This document shows, piece by piece, positions 48,301 through 61,100 of a stretch of 64,000 bases of DNA (positions are counted from its first letter, which is position 1; each line of letters starts with the position of its first letter). The translations under genes were made by a program, and so were the position numbers. This DNA comes from Tragulus kanchil. Its lineage: Eukaryota; Chordata; Mammalia; Artiodactyla; Tragulidae. The notes under the pieces were generated by a model. That model ran no database searches. It was not told where the DNA came from and saw nothing but the letters and a program-made list of their open reading frames with translations. Location of the stretch: positions 161,823,001 to 161,887,000 of the forward strand of contig JAIOJX010000005.1 in NCBI GenBank assembly GCA_022376925.1, given 5' to 3'.

Positions 48301-51300
48301 TGATTGCTTACTGCAGCAAATATTATGTCTCTTTACATCCGTTTTCCCTCAAATCTGAATTTTCTTTTCTTTTCTTCTCTTTTTTTTTTGTAGCTGGAAG
48401 CCAAACATCTGGAAAGACAATCTGGCTCAGAAACCAGTTGCTGGAGATGCTGCTTAGTGTAATATCTTCTTCCCAACTTCATCTGTCCTCTGAGTAAGTC
48501 AGTCCAGAAAGAGTGATTTGCCACGAGGCTGCTTCATACGGTGCAGCAACGATGAAATAGGAACACGCTTACTCTTTTTTTCCCATTCTTAGATCAAGCC
48601 TGAAAAGTAGGAATTACTATTCCCATTTTGCAGATGAGAGAACAGAGACTCAGACTAGGACCTTAATGACACAAGGGTCAGAATCCAAACAGAGGGGACT
48701 CTGAGTCCACGTCTCCAAGCTGCCTCATCAGTTCTGTTTCTACTGTATGGTGTGCCCTGAATTAGGGGTAAAATAACTGGCCAACCAACGGGATGAATGA
48801 ATGGATAATGAACCGATAGTGTACTATGCAGTCAACCCTCCTTCTTATGGGGACTCCATTCTAAAACGTTTATCTAGCTAAACACTTTCTATGAAGACAG
48901 TATTTACATGTCCTTCAAAGTTATAGTAACGCTTCAGAAGTAAAGTTTCTTCTTCCATTGGATCCATGTACCTCTTGCTACCACTCAACAGTGCAACATA
49001 GACATGCACAAGGCCTAGGCTAGAGCAAGAACTCAGATTGAGGATCCTCATCTTCGCCACACTGCCCTCAATGCCCAGGAGTCTCTCTTTCCTCAACCAG
49101 AGGTTATTGGAATGATACCAAAATGCCCTCAATGCTCAGGAAATGTTATAGCCTATGATAAGTTAAAAAATATTTCTGCTGGAAGGAAAACTTGACTCTA
49201 TCATTTTGGAGACTTTTTTGAGGGGGAGGTGGAGAATGAGGAGCATACGTCTCTAGTTAAAGGGAACTTTAGGAACATTTCCTGAAATTCTTTTAAAGCA
49301 GTGCATGGAACTCTAGAGTTGAAAGCCAAAATTTCAAGTTCCATCCATGCCTCACCTGGGGGAACTGAGCATTTGGTGCATATGATTGCTTACTGCAGCA
49401 AATATTATGTCTCTTTACATCCGTTTTCCCTCAAATCTGAATTTTCTTTTCTTTTCTTCTCTTTTTTTTTTGTAGCTGGAAGCCAAACATCTGGAAAGAC
49501 AATCTGGCTCAGAAACCAGTTGCTGGAGATGCTGCTTAGTGTAATATCTTCTTCCCAACTTCATCTGTCCTCTGAGTAAGTCAGTCCAGAAAGAGTGATT
49601 TGCCACGAGGCTGCTTCATACGGGGTGCAGCATTGAAGCCTTTTTTTGTTGAAAAGTTTATAGTGTCTCTGAGTTGGTTTTCTGCCCTAATCAGAAAGAA
49701 AATTATATTCTCTCCACCCAATAAAGCAGACCTTGCCCTGAGATATTCCAACGCAAATGTTAAATGGGCTTGAGTAACTCAAGACAGATTTGGTATCATT
49801 CCAATAACCTCTTTTTGTCACCATTGCTGTAGTGTAATTGTTATTGTTTTGGCATTTGTGATAATTACCGATTTTGATGTCCTATGCTTGGCAGACAATA
49901 GAATGGAGAAATGGTTAGCCTAAATAACATCAATCAAGGAAAAGACTTGCCAAATTCTTTTGCTATTTACTGTTCGTCGTTCAGTTATTTTTCCAAGTTG
50001 GAAAAAGTATCTGCCTTCAGTTAACTTTCAAAACAAGGTGCAGCCATAAAATTCCATTAACTCTCTCCGACTGCCTGCTTTATCTCAGCGCTGGGGTCAT
50101 TAATTCAATAGCCATTTGCTGAGTCCCTACTGTGTGCCAGACATGATTCCTCCCTCCGAGAATGCACTGCTGAGTCAGTCAGTCCAGATCCTACTCTAAC
50201 TGAGTTGGAACTTTCAGTGTGTATGTGTGTTTGGGGCAGGGAGGAATCAGGGTGGGGAGTTACCCCTCAGTAAATCAGCCTTGCCCATAATGCTTTAAAT
50301 GTCTCTAGATTTCTAGAATCAAAGCATGGTGGAACTGGAAGATACTTTGGAGACGAGCTGTGTGCATGCCAAGCTGTTTCAGTTGTGTCTGACTCTGTGA
50401 CCCTAACAACTGTAGCTCCCCAGGCTCCTCTGTCCATGGGATTCTCCAGGCAAGGATCCTGGAGTGGGTTGCCATGCCCTCCTCCAGGGGATTTCCCTGA
50501 CTCATGGAGAGAGCTAGTTCCTTCCTTTTTACCTTTTTGTAGAGAATATAGTGCAGTGCTTAAGCACTTGGGCTCTGACAAAGTACACCTCCTAGGTTCA
50601 AATTCCAGCTCTGCCCTCAGGGACCTTAGGGAGGTGACCTAAGCCCTCTATGCCTCCTTTCTACTTGTCTTTACAAGGATGGAAACAGTAGCTGCCATAG
50701 ATAGAAATCAATAGATGGCTAACACTGAGCACGGTGTCTGGAATGCTGTATTTACTCTATCAGCTAACCACTACCACCACCACCACCGTCTCCTCCATAT
50801 CTTCGTCCTCGTCATAATGGAGGATGACCCAAGCTCATCAAGAGCTCTGTCAGTGTCATCCAACCACTAAAAATAGGCATGCCTGGAAGAGAGGACCATC
50901 TCTTGACTCTTAGTTCCAGTGGCCAGGCCCTCGTCATGCCTAATCTGGACTCTTCCCTGGCTCTCAGGAGGCTCAGCCCTTGCTGAACCATTGCCCTGAG
51001 CACTGGCTCCTATCTCGCTGACCTCCATTTCCCTCTAGACAGTCATTTCCCTCTAGCAAGTCTGTATTCTCTAGACTCATCGTTTTAAAATTCATCATTG
51101 AAAGTGACAGTTAAGTATATATTTTTTTGTCTAAACCAGTGAAGCATAAATATTGGACGATTCCATTTCGATTAGTTTTGAACAGTGTATTTAAAAAGGG
51201 AGTTAAATAACCATTATGTGTTTTATGTGACTGCATTGGTGTAAATCATAGGTGGCCAGTCAGACACTGTGTAAATATAAGTGAGTAAGGCTCCATCATT

Positions 51301-54300
51301 TGGTACATAGCATTTCCCATTGCTTTCAAAAGCATTGGCCAACTTATGCATCAGCCATTAATAGTCAAATTCATTTCTCTCACAGTGGCCTTGCCAGCAT
51401 TTTATTCTGCTGAACTTTTAAAATGTAGCATGTACTTTGTTGAGTGATATCCAATGTTGATCTCAACCTGCCTTTTCTAGGTGACTAGTGAAGCTGGATG
51501 TTATTTGTATTTTCTGGACATGCCATCTGTTTACAGGATGAGAGCATTCATAGCGTTTATTGACCCCCCTTCCCCACCTAGGACAAAGGAGGAGATGTTT
51601 CTGAGCCTGGGGCCTGACTGGTTCCTGCTGTTCGTGCAGGGCCAGGTGCACCCCAGCACGGTGGTGCTGGGCTTGAAGCTGCTGCTGTACTTCCTGTCCA
51701 GCCCCTCCCTCCGCGGGCGATTTAAAGATGGCCTCTCTGCAGGGTCCTGGGTGGAACGCAGCTCTGAGGGCCTGGACCTCCTGATGGGTGAGTGTGTGGC
51801 CGTCTCCAGGAGACACAGCGTCATCTGTGATCTGTGAATGAGGACCTGCCAGGACGAAGGGGCCTTCATATCTCCTTGCTACAGGATCACCTTGACTCTG
51901 ACCCCTTCCCCCCACCTCTGACTTCCTTGTTAGGAACCCTCCCTGCCCCCACCATGGCCTCTGCAGATGCTGGGATTTCTTCCTACTCCTCAGAGCCTCC
52001 TTAGTTCTTTCCCTCTCCCAACCCTCAACACCAGCACGGCTCTCCTGGCTGATGTGGATTCACCCCTCAGGTCTCAATTTTATGTCGCTTCCTCTTGGAG
52101 AGGAGGGTCTCACCCGGATTAGGGCACCTCTTTTTTTTTTATTTTTGGTAGTGCTTACCGTAGTTTACAGGCATATTTTTATTTAGCTATTTAATTCCAG
52201 AATGTCTGTTCCTCCCAACATATCACAGGTCATTGATGAAGACCTAGGGCTCTGTATATTTTATCACAACATTAAGTTCTTATTACCTCTACAAAGAGGT
52301 CTTGTTGCCCCTAAGGTGCTAGGCACCAAATAAGCATCTGTGTTTGAATGAATGAATGAACATGTCAGAAATAGGAAAGGAAGTTCTTGTTGAGCACATT
52401 CTCGGGCTTTGTATGTATGCCATGTATTTCTATCCAGCATGTCTGTGGGATGGGTTGGTGGGAGGGAATTCCTTCCTGTGCACAGTCCCCACGTTGACCA
52501 GAAGCAACAGCACTTGTTCTCAGTTGGATTTTGGGCTCCTCTCCCTGATCAACAGATAACCTGAAGAGCCATCCTCCCGCGCCTGACCAGAGTCCCTGCC
52601 TGCTTCCCGGGTTCCGAGTCCTGAGTGACTTTCTGGCCCACCATGTTCATATTCCGGAAGTCTACCTCGTCATATCCACCTTCTTCCTACAGACTCCACT
52701 TACAGAGCTGACGGACGGGCCCAAAGTAGGTTCTTGGGGCTCCCATGGTGGAGTTGCACGCTTGGTTTGCTGATTCTGTATCCCCTAAGAGGTTCTTTGC
52801 CTTCCTCCATGTCTCCCAACTTTTGTCCTGACCCACTTCCTTCCCTAGCAGTCCCCCTCTCCTCACCAGCCATTCAAAAACCCTTGACTTACTCAGCTTC
52901 TGCCTCTCATGTCACTCCCAGCAGGTCTCTTTTCTATTAGTTCTACTTTTATGTCTTTCTCCTCTGGGCACAGCTAGAGAAATCACATGATGGTAGGGGC
53001 AGCAGGCAGAGATGACCTTCTGCCATCGCAGACATGGAACCTCAGTTCCCTGTACCTTAGTAATGTCCCTGCTCTCCCCCTGCATTCTAGTGTGGACCTT
53101 CCATGCCCTGAGTTTTCTGGTCCACCAGCACCCTTTGCTCAAATGACTTATGTCATGGTGGAGTGGAGGTCCTCCTGAGGGTGGCATTGCCTCAGGACAC
53201 CACCTTCTTTCACTTGTGTGTTCCATGACGGTCTTTGTCACCTTCTCTCACTGTTGCTGGCAAAGGACAGCTTTTCAGCTCTGGTCTGGGTTCTTTCCAC
53301 TCCTTTCCCGAGTGACTGAATACCTTATTATCCTTTCTTTGTATTTTTGGCATCTCCTTTTCTACTGACTCTTCCCTCATTGACAATAAGTGTGATACGT
53401 TTTCTTCCACTTAAAACCAGAAGCTTGCCCTTGGTTCACACTCTTGGCCAAGTGCTGTCCTGTTTATCCCTCTCCTGTTCCTCCTCCAAAGAGGAGTCTC
53501 CACTCCCCGTGTAACACTTCTCACCAGCCTCTCACTCACCAACTCACTATCCCTGACTTGCACCAAATTCAAGTCTTCATCAGCTCCCATTCCTGTGGGA
53601 TCAGGTTTGGAGTCCCCAGGCAGCCTCAGGCCCCTCCTTGATGAGGTGTCTCGCCTATCTTCCAGCTCTGCTTCCTTTCTTGCTGACCCTTCATGCTGTG
53701 ATCCTCCAAAGTTGCCTCCCCAGTAAAACCAGCTGCTTTGTGCTGTCCTGCCCTGGGCCTTAAGGAACTCTTTCTCCCACTGTCACCTGCCTGGAAAGGT
53801 GTCTTCCCTCAGCTTTCCACTCAGATGCCACCTTGGGCTGAGACCTCCTAGGTCATGGGAACAATTCCCTCTTAGGCCTCATCATGCCTTTGCCTTATTG
53901 TGGCACCAGCACATTTATGGCTGCTTCTCTTGGTAGATACTGAGCACCTCAAGAACAGATTCCGCCTCTTACTCACCCTCCTGGGCACCTGAAAAACAGA
54001 CCCAGAAATTGTCTCTTGCTCTTGAGAGTTGAGTTAATTTGCACTGAATTGACATAGGCGGAGGGTCATGACTTTTCCGAGGACTGAAAAATTCACCTCT
54101 TGCATATCCTTGTATTTGACCTATTTCAATCTTGATATATGCTAATGGTATTACAGATCACGCTTCAAAATAAGATTCTTAATATACTCTGATAAATTCA
54201 TTGAAACCCTGTATTTTAATTTTTTCCATGCTGTATCTTAGGAAACAAACATTTACTGCATGTCAGGACCTGTGACAGATGTTTTGCATATTTTATTTCA

Positions 54301-57300
54301 CTTGATATTTGTAACAATCCCATGGAACAGATAACGTAAGTTTAATTTTGCTGAGAAGGAAACTGAACTGCCAAGAGTCTGAATAGCTTGCATAAGCCCA
54401 GTTTTTAAAGAGGCAAAGTCAGACTGTCCTGCTTGTCAACGTCATGCTCTTCTCTGCTGACTGAACTTGCCCTAAGACCTTTGAATTTGTCATGTTTTCT
54501 ACAATCTCATTTACAAAAACCCATTGAAGTTGATTGGGAGAACTGAGTGTTTCTAATGTCAGACCCGATACCGGTTGTGGGTGCATCCTCAGCCTGTCTT
54601 GGAGGTGTGCGTTTCCCTTATTCACCATCAGTGAGCTGAAATTCCCTGAATGGACCAGCCACCTGGGCTGCTATGTTTTGTCTTTCTCACTGGGGCCCTC
54701 AGAAAAACACGACAAGCTGGCTGGACAGCCAGTCCCTTTGATGTGTAGCCACAAGTCTCTCACAGCCCTTGCCTCCTCTTTCAGGACAGCCTGGATGCCA
54801 TGCTTCAGTGGCTGTTGCATACGCACCACAGGGAAGAAGTCCTCCGGGCCGGGCTGTGCACTGAAGGCGCCCTGCTGCTCCTGGAGATGCTGAAAGCCAC
54901 CATGAGCCAGGTGAGACCCATTCCTCACTTGTTCTTATGGGAAGACAGTAAGATGGGGGCTCTTATGGGAAGACAGGCTGGTAAATGTCAACCTTGACTT
55001 TTCCCAGCAGGTTGCTGCTAGTACTGATAGTTTTCAAGTATAGACGAGACAAGGTGATGACTTCGGTGCTCAATGGGAAACCTGACCTAAATGTCCCTGG
55101 TGGAGTTTATGTGTTCTTACCGGAAGACATCTGTTTTCCATCTGTTTAAACATTTGAGTTTTTTTTCCACTGGTAGATTTAATGCCTCTAGTCAAAGGGA
55201 ACATTTCTCTTTCTTTTTTTTTTTTTAAACTTTTTATTTTGTATTGGGTATAGCCCATTAACAATGTTGTGATAGCTTCAGGTGAACAGTGAAGGGACTT
55301 AGCCCTACATATACATGCACCCAATCTCTCCCAAACTCCCCTACCATCCAGGCTACCACAAAACATTGAGCAGATTTCCATATGCTATACAGTAGGTCCT
55401 TAATGGTTTTCCATTTTAAATAGAGCAGTGTGTACGTGTCCATCCCAGACCTTCCCCCCATCCTTCACCCTCCAACCTCTGCAGCGCCCACAACCATAAG
55501 TTCAAAGGGAGCATTTCTGAGCAACTGCTTTTTAAGTTGAGAGCTTCAGGGGACCTGGGGCCCCTTCCTTTCAGGGGCCTCTTCTCTCAAGGAGCTCACC
55601 TTTACCAGAACAGGTGGGCCTCTCAAGTAAGTGACCTATCAGGTAGAGACTTGTTTTAGAGAAGACAGATGGCTACCAGCTACCAACATGACATTCAGAG
55701 CCTTTGAGCCAGGCTTTCCAGGTGCACCTTGAAGGTAGGTGGAGAGATTATTTTAGAACCATGAAGGCAAAGGCCATGTGGCCTGAAAGCAGGGATAATT
55801 GTGAACTGGGTAACAAAAACACCCATGAAAAATTCCAGCTTCATTCTATAGACTCTGAAGACAACTGGAGGTTTGATACATGTGTGCGGAGTCACTCAGT
55901 CATGTTTGACTGTTTACAATCCGATGGACTTGCAGCCCACCAGGCTTCTCTGTCCGTGGGATTTTCCAGGCAAGAATACTGGAGTAGGTTGCCATTTCCT
56001 ACTCCAATGTATGGGAAACCTAACTGCTTTTGTAAAATGATTCATGATTACCTTTAAAATAATAAGAAAAAAGGAAGTAAAAATCACCTGAAGCACACCC
56101 ATTCCACATTAGTGGAATACTCTTAGGTGTCACACACCTAAGAGTATACCATGTCCTTAGACATGGGGATGGCTAGACTGCATAAATTAGACTACATAAA
56201 TTCCTATTGCCTTTTTTCAGCATGTTGTTGGGAATCATCTGTATTTGTAGGTGGAAACTTGTGTTATTTCTCAGAATGTTCACTGTTATAAAAAGTCTGT
56301 AATGAGCTTTCTTGAGCAGGTATCTTTTCTCTCTAGTTTGATGACCTCATTGGTGTAAATGACAGGATGTGGCATACTGGGTCAAGGTGTACTTCATGTG
56401 TTCTCTTTTTCAGGAAAATCACATTATGCATACACATTCCTCTTAGCATATGTCTTGGCCCAGTCCTCACAGCCTGAATGACATGGTCAAACTGATGAGG
56501 ACTCCACAGTTGAGTTTCTTTGCATTTATTATTACTGAAGTTGGTAGCATTTTCATGTTCTTATTAACCATCTCTATTTATTTTACTGTGAGTTGCCTAT
56601 TTCATCTTTTGCCAGCTTTTCTGTGTGTGTTGCTGTGCTTAGAAAATAGGGATCAATTTTTGTTGTTCTTTTTAAACACAGGAATGTACTTAATTGTTAT
56701 TAAACATTCTCTGTCCTTTCAGGGGCCTCTTCTCCAAGGAGCTCACCTTTACCAGAACAGGTGGGCCTCTCAAGTAAGTGACCTATCAGGTAGAGACTTG
56801 TTTTAGAGAAGACAGATGGCTACCAGCTACCAACATGACATTCAGAGCCTTTGAGCCAGGCTTTCCAGGTGCACCTTGAAGGTAGGTGGAGAGATTATTT
56901 TAGAACCATGAAGGCAAAGGCCATGTGGCCTGAAAGCAGGGATAATTGTGAACTGGGTAACAAAAACACCCATGAAAAATTCCAGCTTCATTCTATAGAC
57001 TCTGAAGACAACTGGAGGTTTGATACATGTGTGCGGAGTCACTCAGTCATGTTTGACTGTTTACAATCCGATGGACTTGCAGCCCACCAGGCTTCTCTGT
57101 CCGTGGGATTTTCCAGGCAAGAATACTGGAGTAGGTTGCCATTTCCTACTCCAATGTATGGGAAACCTAACTGCTTTTGTAAAATGATTCATGATTACCT
57201 TTAAAATAATAAGAAAAAAGGAAGTAAAAATCACCTGAAGCACACCCATTCCACATTAGTGGAATACTCTTAGGTGTCACACACCTAAGAGTATACCATG

Positions 57301-58077
57301 TCCTTAGACATGGGGATGGCTAGACTGCATAAATTAGACTACATAAATTCCTATTGCCTTTTTTCAGCATGTTGTTGGGAATCATCTGTATTTGTAGGTG
57401 GAAACTTGTGTTATTTCTCAGAATGTTCACTGTTATAAAAAGTCTGTAATGAGCTTTCTTGAGCAGGTATCTTTTCTCTCTAGTTTGATGACCTCATTGG
57501 TGTAAATGACAGGATGTGGCATACTGGGTCAAGGTGTACTTCATGTGTTCTCTTTTTCAGGAAAATCACATTATGCATACACATTCCTCTTAGCATATGT
57601 CTTGGCCCAGTCCTCACAGCCTGAATGACATGGTCAAACTGATGAGGACTCCACAGTTGAGTTTCTTTGCATTTATTATTACTGAAGTTGGTAGCATTTT
57701 CATGTTCTTATTAACCATCTCTATTTATTTTACTGTGAGTTGCCTATTTCATCTTTTGCCAGCTTTTCTGTGTGTGTTGCTGTGCTTAGAAAATAGGGAT
57801 CAATTTTTTTGTTGTTCTTTTTAAACACAGGAATGTACTTAATTGTTATTAAACATTCTCTGTAGAGAGAGAGAACAGACTCGTGGACATAGTGGGACAA
57901 GGAGAGGGTGGGACAAATTGACAGAGTTGCGTGTAGACATATATGTTCCCATATGTAAAATAAATAGCTATTAGGAAGCTGTTATATAACACAGGGAGCT
58001 CAACCCAGTGCTCTATGACAACCTAGAGGGATGGGATGGGATCGCGACTGGGAGGGAGGTTCAAGAGGGAGGGGATA

Positions 58078-58131
<54 letters not shown>

Positions 58132-61100
58132 TATATATATATATGGCTGATTCACGTTGTTAAATGGCAGAAACAACACTGCACTGTAACACTGTAAAAC
58201 AGTTATCCTCCAATTAAATATAAATACATTTTAAAAATAAAAATTACTCTTTTAGCATATAATTAGATGATTATAAATATTTTCTTTTAACCCATTACCT
58301 CTGATGAATTATGTCAATTGATTTCCTTGCATTCTCTCAAAGATCTCACTTTGTCACTCTGTTCTTATTCTTCTAGCATGCCTCCTTATTCTGCTTGTAA
58401 ATATTTATTTGTGATTTTATAGTCATATCATAAATATATTAGGTTGCAGTTTCCTTTTTACACATGTGGTCAGGTTTTGATGTCACTGTTATGCTAGATT
58501 TATTAAAAATATTCTTTCTTTTATTCAAGAAGATTTCAAATCTATGACTCATATTATTTGAATTGCTCCTAAGAAACGGCTTGAACCTGAATTTTTTTCT
58601 ATATTGCCTTCCTTAATCTTTTAAATGTCTCCTTGACCTAACTTAGGTAATTGGTATTTTAAAAAAATCTTCCCATGTATTCAACTTGCATAAATGGTCT
58701 CATTTAATTTATTTAATTTTCTTTGTGATTATTTCCCTCCGCCTATTCTTAATTCGTAAGTTCATGTTCTCTCTTTACCTCACCCATCCTGTTACTTAAG
58801 GAGCTGAAGATTTGTAGATTTATAAAGAACCACTTTGGATATACTTGTCATTCCCCCTCATCTTTTTTTCTAGCCAGTACTAAAATTGTGATATTTGAAA
58901 TATCCTTTTTGTTGTTGTTTTCTAGAGTTTCTGTGGTTGCAGATTTGAAGAAATACTTTTTACTAAAAAGAGACTTTCTGCTTCATCTTTTTCAATGTCC
59001 ATAGCGTTAAATTTTTTGTTTCCTTTTATTGGTGGTTTTTATTTCCTGTTTAGTTTGTCTTGGTCAGATCATATGATCTTTGGGAAACTTATTCATGGCT
59101 CTGTTGTAGATAGACCTAATGTGCAGTTACTTTGAGGATGCCTGAAAAAAATGCATTTTGCAGCATAAAGAGTTTGTTACTTTTTAAAACAATGCTATTT
59201 AGAAAGAGCAAACCAGAGAAATAACATCAAAGCATTTAAAATAAAGAAAACACCTAGTATGCAGAGAGAAGTAAAAAATAAGGCTAAATGTTTACTTTAT
59301 AATAGCAAACATAAAATGATTAACTGTTGTGTAACAGACATGACCCTTAAACTGGGTCATGAACAAAGAACAAGACTCAATCTTCTTCCTAGAACATATA
59401 ACAAATATATAACAAAAGCAAAGTCAGTGGCAGACTGTTTTGGTTCAATGAAGGTATCTGCCACAAAAGCATCATTTACCCAATGTGGTAGACAAGCATC
59501 AAAACCTAAAAGGCAAAAACTGGAAGGATGAGAGAGAAAGATCAGAAATGTAGTGAATGTCTTTCTTAGTTTATTTTTTTTTGCTACTGTTTGCACAGTG
59601 GTAACCATAGGTTTGTTTGCCTGTCCTTGAACTTGGTATCAGTGGACTCCTACTGATACCAACACACCTACTGTGTACCCTTTTGCATCTCTGTTCTTTG
59701 CATATGTCACACCTACAGTACACCTACTGTGTACCCTTTTGCATCTCTGTTCTTTGCATATGTCAGTAGTTCGTTCTTTTTTTATTGTTTAGTAGTATTC
59801 TATTGTGATAATGGATCACTACTTATCCATTCTGGGTTATTCCCATTTGGAAATATTATGAATAAAGCTGCTATGTACCTATCTTTTTTGTAGACATACA
59901 CACTTCTTTCTCTTAGAAATATACTTGGGATGAAGTTGTAAGTTCATGTTCTCTTTACCTCACCCATCCTGTTACTTAAGGAGCTGAAGATTTGTAGATT
60001 TATAAAGAACCACTTTGGATATACTTGTCATTCCCCCTCATCTTTTTTTCTAGCCAGTACTAAAATTGTGATATTTGAAATATCCTTTTTGTTGTTGTTT
60101 TCTAGAGTTTCTGTGGTTGCAGATTTGAAGAAATACTTTTTACTAAAAAGAGACTTTCTGCTTCATCTTTTTCAATGTCCATAGCGTTAAATTTTTTGTT
60201 TCCTTTTATTGGTGGTTTTTATTTCCTGTTTAGTTTGTCTTGGTCAGATCATATGATCTTTGGGAAACTTATTCATGGCTCTGTTGTAGATAGACCTAAT
60301 GTGCAGTTACTTTGAGGATGCCTGAAAAAAATGCATTTTGCAGCATAAAGAGTTTGTTACTTTTTAAAACAATGCTATTTAGAAAGAGCAAACCAGAGAA
60401 ATAACATCAAAGCATTTAAAATAAAGAAAACACCTAGTATGCAGAGAGAAGTAAAAAATAAGGCTAAATGTTTACTTTATAATAGCAAACATAAAATGAT
60501 TAACTGTTGTGTAACAGACATGACCCTTAAACTGGGTCATGAACAAAGAACAAGACTCAATCTTCTTCCTAGAACATATAACAAATATATAACAAAAGCA
60601 AAGTCAGTGGCAGACTGTTTTGGTTCAATGAAGGTATCTGCCACAAAAGCATCATTTACCCAATGTGGTAGACAAGCATCAAAACCTAAAAGGCAAAAAC
60701 TGGAAGGATGAGAGAGAAAGATCAGAAATGTAGTGAATGTCTTTCTTAGTTTATTTTTTTTTGCTACTGTTTGCACAGTGGTAACCATAGGTTTGTTTGC
60801 CTGTCCTTGAACTTGGTATCAGTGGACTCCTACTGATACCAACACACCTACTGTGTACCCTTTTGCATCTCTGTTCTTTGCATATGTCACACCTACAGTA
60901 CACCTACTGTGTACCCTTTTGCATCTCTGTTCTTTGCATATGTCAGTAGTTCGTTCTTTTTTTATTGTTTAGTAGTATTCTATTGTGATAATGGATCACT
61001 ACTTATCCATTCTGGGTTATTCCCATTTGGAAATATTATGAATAAAGCTGCTATGTACCTATCTTTTTTGTAGACATACACACTTCTTTCTCTTAGAAAT

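Larger units (their letters stand above)
47502..49632 (+). repeat. Tandem duplication K, units 47502-48583 and 48584-49632
   Basis: These are direct copies offset by 1,082 bp that contain all of exon 16. Filler at 48549-48583 resembles a shortened, error-rich version of 47443-47501, the sequence just upstream of copy 1. Confidence 0.97.
55567..57863 (+). repeat. Tandem duplication L, units 55567-56714 and 56715-57863
   Basis: These are direct copies offset by about 1,147 bp in intron 19. They differ near the unit start (cttctctcaagg versus cttctccaagg) and in a T run near the end. The unit contains a Bov-tA fragment, two adjacent hairpins and antisense L1-like sequence. Confidence 0.97.

Noticed and set aside
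51463..51915. A 150-codon minus-strand ORF over exon 17
   Set aside because: It is the antisense shadow of the GC-rich exon 17. The plus-strand exon with splice sites explains the open frame.
54357..54375. An interferon-response-like motif (gaaactgaa)
   Set aside because: It lies in a MIR-like relic where this wording is part of the repeat consensus, so it carries no specific regulatory weight.
59066..59079. Perfect 14 bp palindrome agatcatatgatct
   Set aside because: It is short, lies in AT-rich L1-derived sequence and is expected by chance in a window this size.
59259..60711. A repeated 90-codon ORF (59259-59531 and 60439-60711), basic and lysine-rich
   Set aside because: It appears twice only because duplication M copies the region. 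It has no known domain, no promoter or Kozak support, and lies in old L1-rich sequence.
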